Positions 23,629 to 35,825 of a DNA stretch of 64,000 nt are shown piece by piece. Made by a program: the position numbers and the translations under genes. The notes beneath the pieces are model-generated. The model did no database searches. It was not told the DNA's origin and saw nothing but the letters and a program-made list of their open reading frames with translations. This DNA is from Ustilaginoidea virens (lineage: Eukaryota > Ascomycota > Sordariomycetes > Hypocreales > Clavicipitaceae), in the NCBI RefSeq assembly GCF_000687475.1, contig NC_057316.1:1984001-2048000 (forward strand). The letters are read 5' to 3'. Position 1 is the first letter of the stretch. Each line of letters begins with the position of its first letter.

Positions 23629-26600
23629 GATCAATGCCCCAGAGAGACGGGACTAGCTGGGCGTTTTAGGTGGTGTTGAAGCCTTGGTCCGAGACCAGAG
23701 TTCCCCCGCAGTGACGTAGTTGGAGCCTCGTGAATCGTGAATCGTGAATCGTGAGCAACGAGAAAGCCCTCGGTTCCCGTTGCGCAACTCGGGGATTTAT
23801 CGCCTCAGCGCCGCGAGAACGGTGTGCTTGCCGAGGAGGAGAGTAAGCGGCCATGCACAAGCCTACCCAGATTTTGAAAACCCCAAGGACTGAAGAATCT
23901 CACCGCACCGTCGGGAGCAGCTCGAAAGCCAAGACAGGCGTTGAACATGACGTTATTGGCTATCCGCCGTCTCGATAGCCGCCGAGGTGGAGCCAGCGCC
24001 AGCAGCCTCGCGATTATGCGGGTCATTGGCCCGGTTTAGCGCCTGCCTTCTGCCCCCGATGGCAACAACGAATCTGACAGACCGATGCAGGTATCTGCTT
24101 GCCAAGAAAAAAAAAAAAACCCTACTTCTCACGTGCACGGCACTCGGAAGGGAAGGCGGGATGACGGCAGGCACTTTGCCTGTCACGTAGCGAGAGAACA
24201 AGGTGCATCCGTCCGTGATAAAACCCCCGCAATGACATTGACAGCCACGGCGTTCGGACTCCAGAGTACAGCGTCTGCCACCTTGTTGTTGTTGTCTCTG
24301 CTACGGAGTAATTTAGGCCGGTACTCGGTATGTCTGGAGAAGGCACTGCCCCACGGATCATTCCAATGTTCCTCAACTTGCGCTTGGGGCACTCCGAGAT
24401 TCCCATTTTTGCGGAAGCTGGGGAATCTGACAGCTCTGCGGGTTAAACGACGAGCCAAGCAACAAATATGCACAGAGGAACACGGCATGATGGCGCGCTC
24501 GTCTCTTAATTACCTCGTGTGACGCAGCACGGCCGGGCCACCAGGGTCGGCGAGGGCCAGCCGCCAGAACCGTCAGACCAGACTCAACCAACAGCGGAGG
24601 TAGTCCGAAGAGAGCATGCAAAGAAGCCGTCATGATAAGGACGCAGAGAGTCGAGAGCAAGACCCGCTGTCCGGCCCAGTGCCCAGTGCATACTGCACAC
24701 CAGCTCTACAAGTTGGTCTCGAACCCTCCGAGGCGCGAAATCATCCTCATAGCAGTGATTCGGGACTCAGCACGCGAGTGTACAGCACCACGGGCGGGCC
24801 TCCCTCAACTCCTTTGGATGTGTAGCATGGAGTCTGTGGAGTTTGTGGTGCTGCCATTGCGCAGACATGGCGTCCTAAACTCCCCGAAACCATGAGCAGG
24901 ATGGCAGGCATCGCGCCTGGGCCAGGGCCAAACCCAGGATCGGCAACCCGTGACGCCATGCCCGGGTCAGCCCCCCACTGCTAACGAGAGAGATTGCTCG
25001 GACCAGCTTGCCGTTTTCCCTTGGCGGGCTTCCCAGCCTGGGCCATGGGTGCCTGGGCCGGTTGCAGCGGAGGGACCGGACCAGTCTCGAGATGGCGTGT
25101 GTGGTATGGTAGATTAATTATAGGTCGAGCAGTACGACCCGGTTTCTCCAATCCACTCACGTTTCATGCCCGATGTTTCCTTTTTCCTTCTCCGAGGCAC
25201 ATGGATGGCATGGGAATCAGGAAGCTGGCTCGTGCGGGCAGGGCAGCCTGATCTTCAAAAGACCACATTGACGCAGTGGCGGCCGGGGCTTTTCCTTTTC
25301 TGTCCCTCCTGGCCTGCTGCAACTGGGAGCTTCATGGTTCCCAGTTTGGAGCCTGGGCCAGGGAGCTTATCCGTCGCCTCCGAGCCGCGTGTGACTAACC
25401 CAAGGAAGCACCAGACTAATAATAAGACGATGACATGTCAGTGCATCGGCAAAAGTTGGCAAGACGTAAACGGATTCACATAGCGACCTACCTACCTGCC
25501 TAACCTCCTAGGCACCTGCCTCCAAGATACCCAACTTGGGCGGCGCACATGAACAATGGCTGTACTCGGTAGAGCCTCGTCCGTACAGCCAACGTAGGCA
25601 GCGAACGGAGCGGAGCATAGACATAAGAGCAGGTACGGGTGTACGGGTATACGGGCGCGTCAAACGGTCAAAGGTACCTCCTATACCGAGCCGGCTGTTG
25701 GCCGATGTGTCTCACGCTGCATCAACACGGGGGCTAATAATAGTCGTTGATCCGCAGCTTGAACCACGTTTTGGGCCAAAACACCAAGATTCCTTGCAAC
25801 AAGTGAAACAGGTGATTGTGATCAAGACACTGGCAGTCCCGAATCCCCAACGCCCAATGCGACCAGCCGTCAGGGATCAGGAGTCGGACGACGCAAAAAT
25901 CCGTCGAAAAGGAGCCTTCGCCCTTGACACGGCAGCTTGCTTTGAGCCCCGAGGCTGACCAGTGACAAGACGGACAGGCAGACAAGAAGACAGGCCGCAG
26001 TACTCCGTAGTGCAAGATCAATCCGTCGAGCCTCACTTCCCGCCGCCGGGCCAGGCTGCGCATAAGTTGTTGCTGCCATGATTTTTGCGCAAACAGATTG
26101 GGGTGACAAAGCGAATGGTCTGGACGCTTCAAGGACTTCGGAGTCGGCAAGTTAGCGCTGCAGATTGATTCTAATAAAATCGCGCTGCAAAGGTGGACCT
26201 GCGCAATTCGAACTTCCATGTTGTTCACAACGGAGTACGGAGACGGAGTATTCCAGAGTCATTCTGTGCCTGTTGCTCTCAATATTGTGTGACGCGTTGC
26301 GTTATTGGGCTTCATATTCATATGCTCCGTACGTGCCATTTACTCCAGGTGCCTCCTATCCGCAGCTTGCTTCGTACATGTACGGAGTACTTCAGACTCG
26401 GTGAGACAAGCGGCGCCACACCGAGTACCTTTTCGCACAAGGTACTCTGTACCGCACGTCGCGCGCTTTTGCGGCTGGTCGTTGACGTGCTGACTTGGAC
26501 TGGCAACCTGACAAGAAGAAATGTCGGAACAACTAACTCTGAATTCCTGTAGGTACCTAATAGCTGATTGCGAGTCTCGAAGATGGGAATCTCTTGCATT

Positions 26601-26948
26601 CAACGAGCCAAGCAAGGGTGATTCTGGGTTGCACATCTACCAAGTACGGAGAGTACCTTGGTAGATCTACTGGCTCTATTTTTTTTTTTTTTTTTGTTGG
26701 CTCTGCGTGGCTCAAGACGACCGAGAGTTGAACACTTAATAATCAATCACTGTCAAATGTTATAGAATCCCCCGTTCTCGCAGCCGCAACGGGCGGCTGT
26801 GACAAACCATTGACTGCTGCAAAAAGGTTCAGCCAACGGGCTTCGACTCTCGAGCTTTGGACAGCGCGACGATCTGGTTGCTTCCTGCTTCCTACATGCT
26901 ACGTACCTAGCTAGGTACCTTCGGCACATACCAACCAGACCCGCGGTG
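23629..26948. other. Gene-poor intergenic DNA left of the inverted-repeat element
   Basis: About 3.3 kb with no supportable gene. It contains several TACGGAGTA palindromes (24302, 26001 inverted, 26381) and TACCTAGGTACC-like palindromes. The density of both rises towards the element at 26960. Short open frames on both strands have no recognisable product. Confidence 0.45.
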
Positions 26949-26959
26949 CAAAATACAGG

Positions 26960-27738
26960 AGGGTATAAGTCAACCGGCCTGTGTCCCCCCCTTATTATCC
27001 GACCCCCCCATAATAACTTAACTGACCTAACCATTGCTGTGGGCTATACTCTTAATATAATTGGTTTAGTAGGGAATAGTGGGCCAGGTCACTTTATATA
27101 GAAAACTATATAGAGAAGTACTTTCTCTGATATTTTACTAGGTTCTTAGGTAGGGGTACCTAGTAAAAGAAATTAAAGAAGTCACTTTCTTTAGAAAAAT
27201 ATAGGGAGAAGTACTTTCTCTGCTGTTTTATTAGGTTCTTATGTAAGGGTACCTAGTAAGAATACTAAAGAAGTCACTTTCTATAGAAATATATATATAA
27301 AGGTACCTCTCTTTCTATCCCTAGTACCTAGGTACTAGGAACCTAGGTACTTAGTAGAAATATAAGAAGTCACTTTATATAGAAAAATATATATAAAGGT
27401 ACTTTTTCTACGTATAGTACCTAAGGACCTAGGTACCTACCTAATAAAAGAAAGGAAGTCACTTTCGATACAAAAGTCTATATAAAGGTACTTTATCTAC
27501 TTTTAATATTAGGTTCTTAGGTAGGGATACCTAGTAAAAATATAAGGGAAGTCACTCACTATAGAAAAATATATATAAAGATACTTATAGTCTAGCGGCC
27601 ACTATAGATTAAAGGATCTACTACTATTTATTAGCGTATCTCTAGAGATATTAGGAAAGAGCATTGGTCAGGTCTGTTAAGTTATTATGGGGGGGTCGAA
27701 TGACTTGGGGGGGGCATAGGTCGGTTGATATGTAGTCT
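26960..27738. mobile_element. Non-autonomous inverted-repeat element, Mutator-like MITE
   Basis: The ends 26960-27038 and 27660-27738 are imperfect inverted repeats of about 79 bp, roughly 80 per cent identical. They share GACCCCCCCATAATAACTTA near the inner part and TCAACC near the outer part. The direct repeat CAAAATACAG flanks the element at 26949-26958 and 27739-27748, a 10 bp target duplication of the size typical for Mutator-like elements. The interior is very A+T-rich, carries a tandem array and has no transposase frame. Some end differences are G/A or C/T transitions, compatible with repeat-induced point mutation or plain decay. The class call rests on end length and duplication size only. 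Confidence 0.8.
27088..27590. repeat. Approx. 93 bp A+T-rich tandem minisatellite inside the element
   Basis: The marker GTCACTTT (GTCACTCA in the last copy) recurs at 27088, 27181, 27273, 27369, 27458 and 27551, giving periods of 93, 92, 96, 89 and 93. Each unit contains TATATA, GGTACTTT and GGTACCTAGTAA-type stretches. Copies diverge by substitutions and short indels. Confidence 0.88.
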
Positions 27739-27748
27739 CAAAATACAG

Positions 27749-30700
27749 CGAAGCACGCCTTTACGTCGAGTCGATGAGTGCATGTCCCTAGGCCATGCAG
27801 TCTGGTACGTGCCGTCACCACCAAAGTCCGCCCTGCGCCAATGATCTGGGTCAGCCCAGCCTGGTTGCGCCACCGGGGAACCCAAAAGGCTAGGGCTTAG
27901 TGGCTTGAGCCTTGGAGGCTGACTCTTGCGTACAGTATATATCGAGGCTGTAGCACGTCAAATTGAGCGTTTCCGGGGTGAGGAGAGAGCTGGAATACTC
28001 CTGCAAAAAAAAGTCAATAAGATTTTGCACACATTTCTATAACCGCCTCTGTCTCTTCTTTTCCCCTTCCTTCTTTCTTTTTCCTCTTTTTTCTTTTTTT
28101 CTTTTCCAATAGAAATCTGTACTCAATTAAAAATTCCATCTGGCAACATTGTAAAATATAAATTCAAGGCTAGCGCCACAGGACCCGCAGGTCTGGCCCC
28201 ACTTCCTCAGATGACCCACCCTGAATGCCAGCAGTTGGCTTCATTCGTCAATAATCATGGATTGATAGCTGCAAATCTTGAGTAACTACACGCCTTTTCC
28301 AGTCCCCGTCTCGAGTACAAATACTTTCTTTGAAGCTGAAATGACCATCCTCATCCCACGTTGGCACAGCATGGCTGCCTGCCCAGGTCGCGCCAAGTCG
28401 ACAAGTTTCCTCCCCGTTCCTTGTGCACCAGCAATCAACCTCCGCAGGCTTTGCTAATTACTTGCTACATACCTAACCTAACCAAGCGGTTTCTTGATTC
28501 GCAAGTTGACATCACCACCACAGACTCGGATGCGACCCAATTCCACCTTGGCGGCTCCGGAGTAGTCCCTTTCCCATCGCCGGTCGGCGGTCGACGTTTT
28601 CGTTGCTAGTTTATTATGGCTGCCAACCATGTCAATTACAGCCTGTCGTGAATCATGAGCGTGCGCAGGATAGCTCCATGAACGACGCAACGACTCACGT
28701 GTCACAAGCAGTCTGATCCATGACGTACCGATCCTCTCCATGGAATGCCCTCAAAGTTTCTGGCCAGAGCGGCCAGCGGAGGCTCCAAGAAACTCGCCTT
28801 CTCTACCCGCAGAACCCAACCTTTGCACATCTTGTTCTGTACCAGAACAGCCGCTTCCGGCGAGCCTCGGGACAGCATGGATACAGTCACGACCACACCC
28901 GAGATCAGAATCCCGACAGCAGCAGCTTTCCGCGCACGATAGCTGGAAGCGATCCATTTCCTCACCTGTTGTCCATCGGTTGGGAAAGCATTCGTTGAAG
29001 CTACAGACTCATGATGCCGACGTTGGATCTGGCTTGGCCAGCTTCGGGTCGCTTGAACGAGAAAAGACATCACCGTCCTGGAGCCAACAGCGCGACGTAT
29101 ACAAAAGTCATGCAGCCCAGAAAGAAAGCGTTGAGGATGCCTGGGAAGCAAAGGACGTCGCTGAATTGCCCGGGGATTGTCGGCCGGCGTCATGTTGCGA
29201 CTGCCGGCATCTCTCTGCGAACCACCGACTCATTCGTCCGGCACATGCACATCCGTCACCAGCACGACCGCCACAAGCACAGGATGCATTGATTTTGACT
29301 CCCTCGCCCTCGCCCTCGCCCTCGCCCTCGTCTTCTTGCGGAAAGCTCTCACATCGCCCAGCCTCGGTTCATCTAGTCTCAAGTGAGGAGGCTGCGCAAC
29401 ATGATTTGGGAGCTCACCAAGCTTGCAATGAAGAACTGGATGACTTTGCCGGAGCTGGCGAGGATCTTCATCTCATTCGGAGCATGGCGGAACATGCACT
29501 TGATGGCGACGCATTACGATTCAGGACCTCTGCCGAGGCTGCGTTTCAGTGCTCTCGCGTTGTGTACAGAGCTCCGCGAATGAGAAGGAGAAGACTCAGA
29601 AAGAATCAAACCCGGCTGAAGGCCTCGTCAGCAGCCAGCAGCGAGCAGCTGCGGAGTTGAGAAGCAAACCAGTCTTGAGTGTTTTGAAAAGCATTGGCAA
29701 AGTGCAACCTCCCAATATCATTTGCAGTAGCAAGTCAAAATTTGGCAGACCCGACACCCACTGAATAATGTAGAAGATCTTGACGACCCCCTTCCCTCTC
29801 CTTCTCCTCATCCTTCACTTCCTCCTCCTCCTCCTTCACTTCCTCGTCCTCCTCCTCTACTCCTTTTACTTCCCCCCTTTTTTTCCCCCTCTCCACAAAT
29901 TTCTACATCTGATACCATAGCGAGAGCCTTCATTACGTGGGCTTGTTTGAACAGACTCCGTTACTTCTACTACTTACCCGCTCCAACTCTTTTGCGGGCG
30001 TTTTCAATATGAACTCTCGGGTTAAGCTGGCCACTCGAGAGGTTGGGGGTTTTATAATACATCACAACCGGCGTTTTGGAAGCCCCATTCTGGGTGTAAA
30101 AAAAGAAGAGAATCTGCAAAGGAATGATTGGTCAACTACATTTCGACTCAGCATCTTGCCACGCATAGGATATCCACAGGTTCCTGGCTTGTAGAATAGA
30201 GACTTTTAAATAAAACATGTCATTCGAGCGCCAGGATTGTCACGGGCTGTGGTTGCCAAAGGCTGACTGACAAAGTTGTGTATCAGCGATTACACAAAGT
30301 GTGACGAAACCATCGAGGTCAATGTGCAAGTGCACTTGACTGGCGGCCCAAGCCGCAGGGCGCCTGCAGTGGCTGTTTTACGGGGCAAGCAGGGGCTTGA
30401 TCAGCAGGACGTGGTACCAGCATAACCTGTGGGCCTCGGCGCCTGGCACACGGTAAGCACGGGCCTTTTTACCCAGCCTCTTGAGAAGGAAGGGATGCAG
30501 GTTAAATTGGGAAAGAGCAGCCAACCAACGAGGCTGGTAACTGCATGTCGGTTACGGAGTACAGAGTACAAGATAAAGCCAAGGCAGCCAAGCCCTCTGG
30601 AGGAGTGACGCCGATCTCGCTTTACCCCGCCTTGTACGGAGGGAGGGGAGTTCCGGAGTGCCCAGCTGCTCAGGCTGAAAAACTTGATGGGATTGACAAG

Positions 30701-32927
30701 TCGCCTAGCCCGTATCGTAGGTCTAGCACTGCCATTGCACCAAACAACAAACAACAAAAAACCTCATCCAGCGTCAACTGGCAGCAATGTGATCCAAAAC
30801 CGCCTGCACTCTGCCTGTATTTTTTTTTTGAGTTTCCTAGCCACCAAAGTCTGATCAGTTGCAATGTTCCGTCGCGTCGTCTTCCTGCACCTCTCCCGTT
30901 GCTGTCACCGGATGCACGTGCCTGCAGGTGCCCCGTTTCCCCTTGTCTAGGGGGATGCCATTGGCAGACTTGGCTGTCAGGATTCAGACCATGCATGGCT
31001 TTGGCCTCACGTGCGTCACGATGCTCGTCTTCCTCCAGAAATGGAGTCCTGTTCGTCAAAAATATCACTCGAGCTGGGAATGAAATTAAAAAAAAAAAAA
31101 TGACAGATTTTGCAGCACGCGTGCGTCCATCGCCTGTTAGGTGTCGATGTCGATTTCCCCCCTCGAAACCAATGGTTGCCTGGTTTGTGACAGCTTGTGG
31201 CTCCGAAGTCTCCGACAATCCAACAACATGGAAGGGCAATATCACCTCGCATGCTGTGATAAATGAACTTTTTTTTTTTGTTTTTTTTTTTGGGCCTGGC
31301 CTGGCCGACATCACTTCTCGCCGACACGCAAGGGCCGAGTTGGATGGCTCCACGGCTGGGCAAAGACGGCTTCCTCTGGCCGTGCGATTCTCGTTCGGCT
31401 CGTCCCACGTCCTCTGACTGCGTCATGTCGTCACGGGCCCTGGCCCTCCCCCCGTTTCATGATTTTACCTGGTTTTGGCAGCAGCCTTCCCTTGGGCTCC
31501 TCAGCTCCTCATGGAAGGAGGCTGGGTTTGGGGGTACATACTCCTTGCAGTCGACGACATTCGCCAAGCATCGTACTGAAACATGTGGGGTAATGCGGCT
31601 CGATTACCTTGTGGGCCCTTCCCGGCCTGGCCTTGGCCTTGGTCCGTGATGGTGAACTCGTGGGCTCGCCGACTTGCCGTGGTGAGCCGTGGTGAGCCAT
31701 GGTCCTCGTCAACTTGGTGGGCTTGACATGGCATGCAGTCAAAGTCACTTCTTTGCGCGGCCAGAATCTTGAAAGTTGCAACGAAAGCCATAAACCCGCC
31801 ACTCAGTCTCGCAGTACAAGGCAGAGGTTTTGCCCCAAAACGAGTCTCGTCTGCTCTCGAGCTGCTCCCGCAAAAATAGAGCATCAGCCGCAACAGGTCA
31901 AGGGCCCTCCTCGTTCGGAGCAGTGCAAAGGCACTAGAACCCCTGCGGTTTATGTCCCGAGCTTCGTTGCACATTCTATTTTCCCGCTTGTCGCCGTCAG
32001 ACAAGATAAGCGCAAGACTAACGCGCTAAAATGGTTGCAAAGCCGTTGGATCCCTGCCGCGCACGAGCTGCTGCACGTTGCGCCGTGCTTGTCAACCGGC
32101 AGTCTTGCCAACGGCGGCATTCTTAGGCCGCCCTGCCACGCATCAACCAACACCAAACCGGTCCACTCGGCTTGAAGCCTAGCACTAATTTCCCGCCGAG
32201 GCGCGAGGGGGCCCGTGACTTCCTCTTCCCATGTTGTCTGTCCATCGCAACCAGATTGCCCTCAAACCTTGGGGCCCCATGGGAGACGGCGTTGCAGTCA
32301 CAGACTCACATCATGGCATGGCGAAGCCGGGAGGCGGGCCTGTGGAGGCGGAAACGTGTGACGGGCTCAAACCCAAATGAGGTTTTTTTTTGGGGGGGGC
32401 CCAAGATCAAGACCCTGACTGGAATGCAAAGCGCTATGTTCACACATTCCTGCATATTCCACCTTGCACTTTAGTTCTAAACAATGCAGTTAGGGCTTGG
32501 ATCGGTTGCTACATGACCTTGACGCCGTTGCTAGGCATCCTTTTGGCCTATTGTTGCTACACGAAGCTATATGGCTGACAAGGTTTGGTCCCGTTGCTGT
32601 TCACGGACCATGGATAACAGCTACGATAGCTTTCCGCCTCGCCCATCCAGATTCCAAGGTGTAGCTCTTCTTCCTACACCGTTTCCTCTAGCCCTTTTTT
32701 TTTTTTTTTTCCCCTTCTTCCCTCTGGTCAAAACGTCCATCTTCTGCAACCGCTCTCCACTTATTGTTTACATTGGATTTCACCCTCATCCTAAACATTT
32801 GCACGGGCTGTTGTTCTTGTCTCTAGCTCATATCCGCAAGAGCCACGGGTCCTGATCTTGTGCGTGGGCATAGCCTACAACACACAAACCAACTGGTTCA
32901 CTGCGCCCGTAAAAACCTCTGGTCAAT
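27749..32927. other. Gene-poor intergenic DNA upstream of wetA
   Basis: About 5.2 kb with no confident gene. It includes pyrimidine-rich runs (about 28050-28110 and 29810-29890), a CTCGCC array (about 29299-29331), TACGGAGTA at 30553 and poly-T stretches (30820, 31268-31291, 32695-32711). The last kilobases presumably carry the wetA promoter and leader; wetA promoters in other moulds respond to AbaA. I did not identify an AbaA site with confidence. Confidence 0.45.
28702..29764. other. Possible unrecognised or decayed gene, strand unclear
   Basis: Two conflicting signals overlap. On the plus strand, codons in about 29365-29565 favour G in first position and code for an acidic helix-like stretch (EELDDFAGAGEDLHLIRSMA). 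A second frame to 29764 then looks codon-like (KPVLSVLKSIGKVQPP), but no credible intron joins them. On the minus strand, 29082-28702 reads as a short protein with one hydrophobic segment (AAAVGILISGVVVTVSML). I recognise neither product. It may be a decayed gene or chance. Confidence 0.2.
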
Positions 32928-33658
32928 ATGACCTCTTGGAGGGTTCCCGTCAAAACAGAGGCCGTTGACGGTGACAGGGATCCGAGCATGTACTGGGAGG
33001 ACATTGACAGCGCCAGTCCCGATACCCAGGCCAATGACTTCTTTGGCCAGTTTGTTGACTTTGACGCCCACGAAGCCGGTTCTGCATTCATCGACACTGA
33101 CTTGAGCTCTGTCGCGACAACCATGCCTGGCATGGCCGAATCTCTCCTGATGCAGGACCACGGCGCAGTCCTAGACAGCACTCTGTCATCTGGTGTCTCG
33201 TCCGGGGACGAGGTGGACTTTTTGTCCAGCAGCTCCCACATGGGCGCACCCGGCTCGACCGTAAGAGAGGAAGTCAACCCAAACGACCTGCTGCTGCGTA
33301 CCGACGAGCTGCTTGCCAACGTCTCGCAGCAGCAGTTCGAGTACGTGGAAAGGGCGTCCATGTCGGAGGCCGACCTCAGTCGACTAGAAGGCATATCTAT
33401 CCACTCACCACAGAAACCAAAGGTTGCCGCCACCTCCACCTCAAACCCGTCGTCCCCAACTCCCGATTCTCGCAAGCCCAACAAGCTCGTTGAAGCCCTG
33501 TCGTCTACAATAAGAAAGGCGACCCAGCTGCGAAAGAACAAGAGGACAGCCCGAGCAACTCGACCGGCGTCACCTGCGCAAGAAGCACAACAGTCGCAGC
33601 AACTGCAACAGCAACAGCGACAGCAACTGCAACTGCAACTGCAACAGCAACAGCAACT

Positions 33659-33691
<33 letters not shown>

Positions 33692-33716
33692 ACAACAGCA
33701 GCAGCAGCAACTTCAA

Positions 33717-33747
<31 letters not shown>

Positions 33748-34895
33748 GACAACAACGACAACAACAACCGTACGAGCCTCTGATAGTGTTTAAGCACCGG
33801 CCACGAAAGCCTCGAGCTGTCACCCAGGAAAATCTGCCCGTGTCCCCGCCCATGCAACAGCAGCAGGACCAGACTGGCCACCAGTTTATTCGCGGCCAGT
33901 ATGAAGACCCGTTCAAAGAGAACTCGCTCATGGCGCCCCTGCCCGGCGTCCCTCTCCCATACTATGGCCAACCAGCGCCCGACACTCCCGTTGACTCGCA
34001 GGGGGTCGGGAGCGAGCCAGGTCCGGCTCAGTTCCCACTGGATCCTTCTTGGCAGCAGCAGCAGCAGCAGCAAATGCATTGGACTGGCGCTGGAGGCGAA
34101 TACGTCACGAGCCAGCCAGGAGGAGCGCCATGGTGGAATCCCAGCATGATGCATCAAGACGCACACGCACACGCACACGCACACGCATACGCCCATGACC
34201 AGACAAGCTCCAGTGTTCAGGTCATGGGAGCTGGACAGCACCCCGTCATGCCGTACGACTACGGCTCCGCACCCAACCCCAGCACCGGCGGACTCATGAT
34301 CCAGATGGCTCAACCGCAAGGTGCGCCGTCGGCCGCAGTAAACGAGCTGACTGCCAACGCGCCGACCTTCCTGCCACCCCAGCCCCCCCTCCGCCAGACG
34401 GTGCCCAACTCGGAGCGATCGCATCGTCCGCCCAAGGCCAAGTCGTCCGGGGCGAGGCACATGTCGTGCTCGCCGGTACGGAGGCAGCGCCGACCGTCGG
34501 CCTCGCCTACACGGGCAGATCCGTCGGTGGCCATCCCCCGCTCGCGCCACAGCTCCGGCGGCTCCGTCTCGTCGTCCAGGAGCGCGTCCGGGCGCCTGCC
34601 CGGCACGATGCCCGGGACGCCGTGCAGCGTCCGCAAGCGCCGCTCGCGCGACGTCAGCGGGTCGTCAGGCATGGCCAGCGACTCGGGCGGCGGCCTGGGC
34701 TTCGTCAACTTTACGCCGCACGACGGATCCGTCCTGATGACGGGCGTGGCGCCCAGCGGGAGCTCCAAGACCAAAGCCCGCAGGGAGAAGGAGGCGCAGG
34801 AGCGAAGAAGGCGCCTTAGCGAAGCTGCCATCAAGGCCGTGGCGGCAGCCGGAGGAGACGTCGACAAGCTTATCGAGCAGGGGTTTTCCATGTAG
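32928..34895 (+). CDS. wetA: WetA developmental regulator of conidial maturation
   Basis: Intronless frame of 655 residues. The identifying part is the C-terminus: GLGFVNFTPHDGSVLMTGVA, then PSGSSKTKARREKEAQERRR and AGGDVDKLIEQGFSM, which is the signature of fungal WetA. The N-terminus (MYWEDIDSA, NDFFGQFVDFD) is acidic and also WetA-like. The middle carries a glutamine tract of about 60 residues with interspersed Leu/Arg (33586-33770), then (CAG)7 at about 34051-34072 and a His/Ala repeat (AHAHAHAHAYAH). WetA acts last in the BrlA-AbaA-WetA cascade and controls spore wall completion, trehalose and dormancy; this role is transferred from Aspergillus and Fusarium. The polyglutamine is a lineage expansion rather than part of the conserved family. 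Confidence 0.92.
33586..33770 (+). repeat. CAA/CAG polyglutamine repeat within wetA
   Basis: Imperfect CAA/CAG array interrupted by CTG and CGA codons, coding for a Gln-rich stretch. A purer (CAG)7 lies about 280 bases downstream. Confidence 0.9.
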
Positions 34896-34903
34896 CCGAG
34901 GAA

Positions 34904-34904
<1 letters not shown>

Positions 34905-34950
<46 letters not shown>
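34905..34950 (+). repeat. CTG repeat in the wetA 3' UTR
   Basis: About fifteen uninterrupted TGC/GCT units beginning about ten bases after the wetA stop codon, so almost certainly transcribed as (CUG)15. It is complementary to CAG repeats in the coding part of the same mRNA. Confidence 0.9.
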
Positions 34951-35560
34951 ACCTTGACTACTACTTTTATTCCTTCTTTTTCTGCCAAGCGGCCGGCACC
35001 TGCGACGATCAAGACGAAGCGCGCCCCCAATCCGTCGGCACCTCCATGTAGATCTGGTTGTGTTTTGTCTTGTCGTCTGCCGTCTTATTCTTCTCTTCCG
35101 AATGTCCTGTCTGAAGCTCGATTCCACGGCTTGTTTCCCGCGATTCTTTGCGAGTTTTTTTTTTTTTTTCCCCATCCGGCTTCCCTCGTCGGGTTTGCTC
35201 CGTCAAATGTGTTTGTCTCTCCTCCTCTTCTGCTTCATATCCTTCTCCATCATCTATACTTCATCATCTCTTTTCATCTTTTTTTCATCTTTTTTTCATC
35301 TTTTTTTTTTTTTTTGTTTCTCATCTTCTTTATTTTTTGGCCCGCCATCCCAAACTTGGTCTTCATGCTTGATGTCCCTTTTCTTTTTTTTCCCTCGCCG
35401 CCTCGGCATGGAACCGCACGGGCCAGGATTAGCACTGGACGACGGGACGGGAGACGCGACCCGGCGCGGTGGGCTGGGCATCCGTAAACTAGGCTAGGCT
35501 AGCAACATACCACCTAATAGTGACATGGCATGACATGACAGCATGAGACATGGACATGAG

Positions 35561-35660
35561 ACGTGGACAGACATGAACAGACGTGAACAGATGTGAACAG
35601 ACGTGAACAGATGTGAACAGACGTGAACAGATATGAGCAGACGTAGACATGAACAGACAG
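35561..35660. repeat. 10 bp tandem array with alternating ACGT/ATGT units
   Basis: Units of the form A(C/T)GTGAACAG repeat about eight times; ACGTGAACAG and ATGTGAACAG alternate, giving a 20 bp higher-order period. Degenerate units flank it on both sides. Confidence 0.85.
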
Positions 35661-35771
35661 AAACGACAGACATGACAGAACTGACGTGTCGTGCTCCGGT
35701 CCAGCCGCCGACCCGACAACGCTGAGGTATCTGCTGCGCACAGTCGTCTGCTGATCGACTGGGCTGTTTAC

Positions 35772-35825
35772 CCCTTTTCTTTTCTTTTCTTTTCTTTTCT
35801 TTTCTTTTCTTTTCTTTTCTTTTTT
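35772..35825. repeat. TTTTC pentanucleotide array
   Basis: About ten copies of TTTTC, decaying into a T-rich run. Confidence 0.9.

Noticed and set aside
30545..31417. 290-codon plus-strand open frame
   Set aside because: Runs through poly-T and repeat DNA, lacks codon bias and recognisable domains, and is overlapped by an equally long frame on the other strand.
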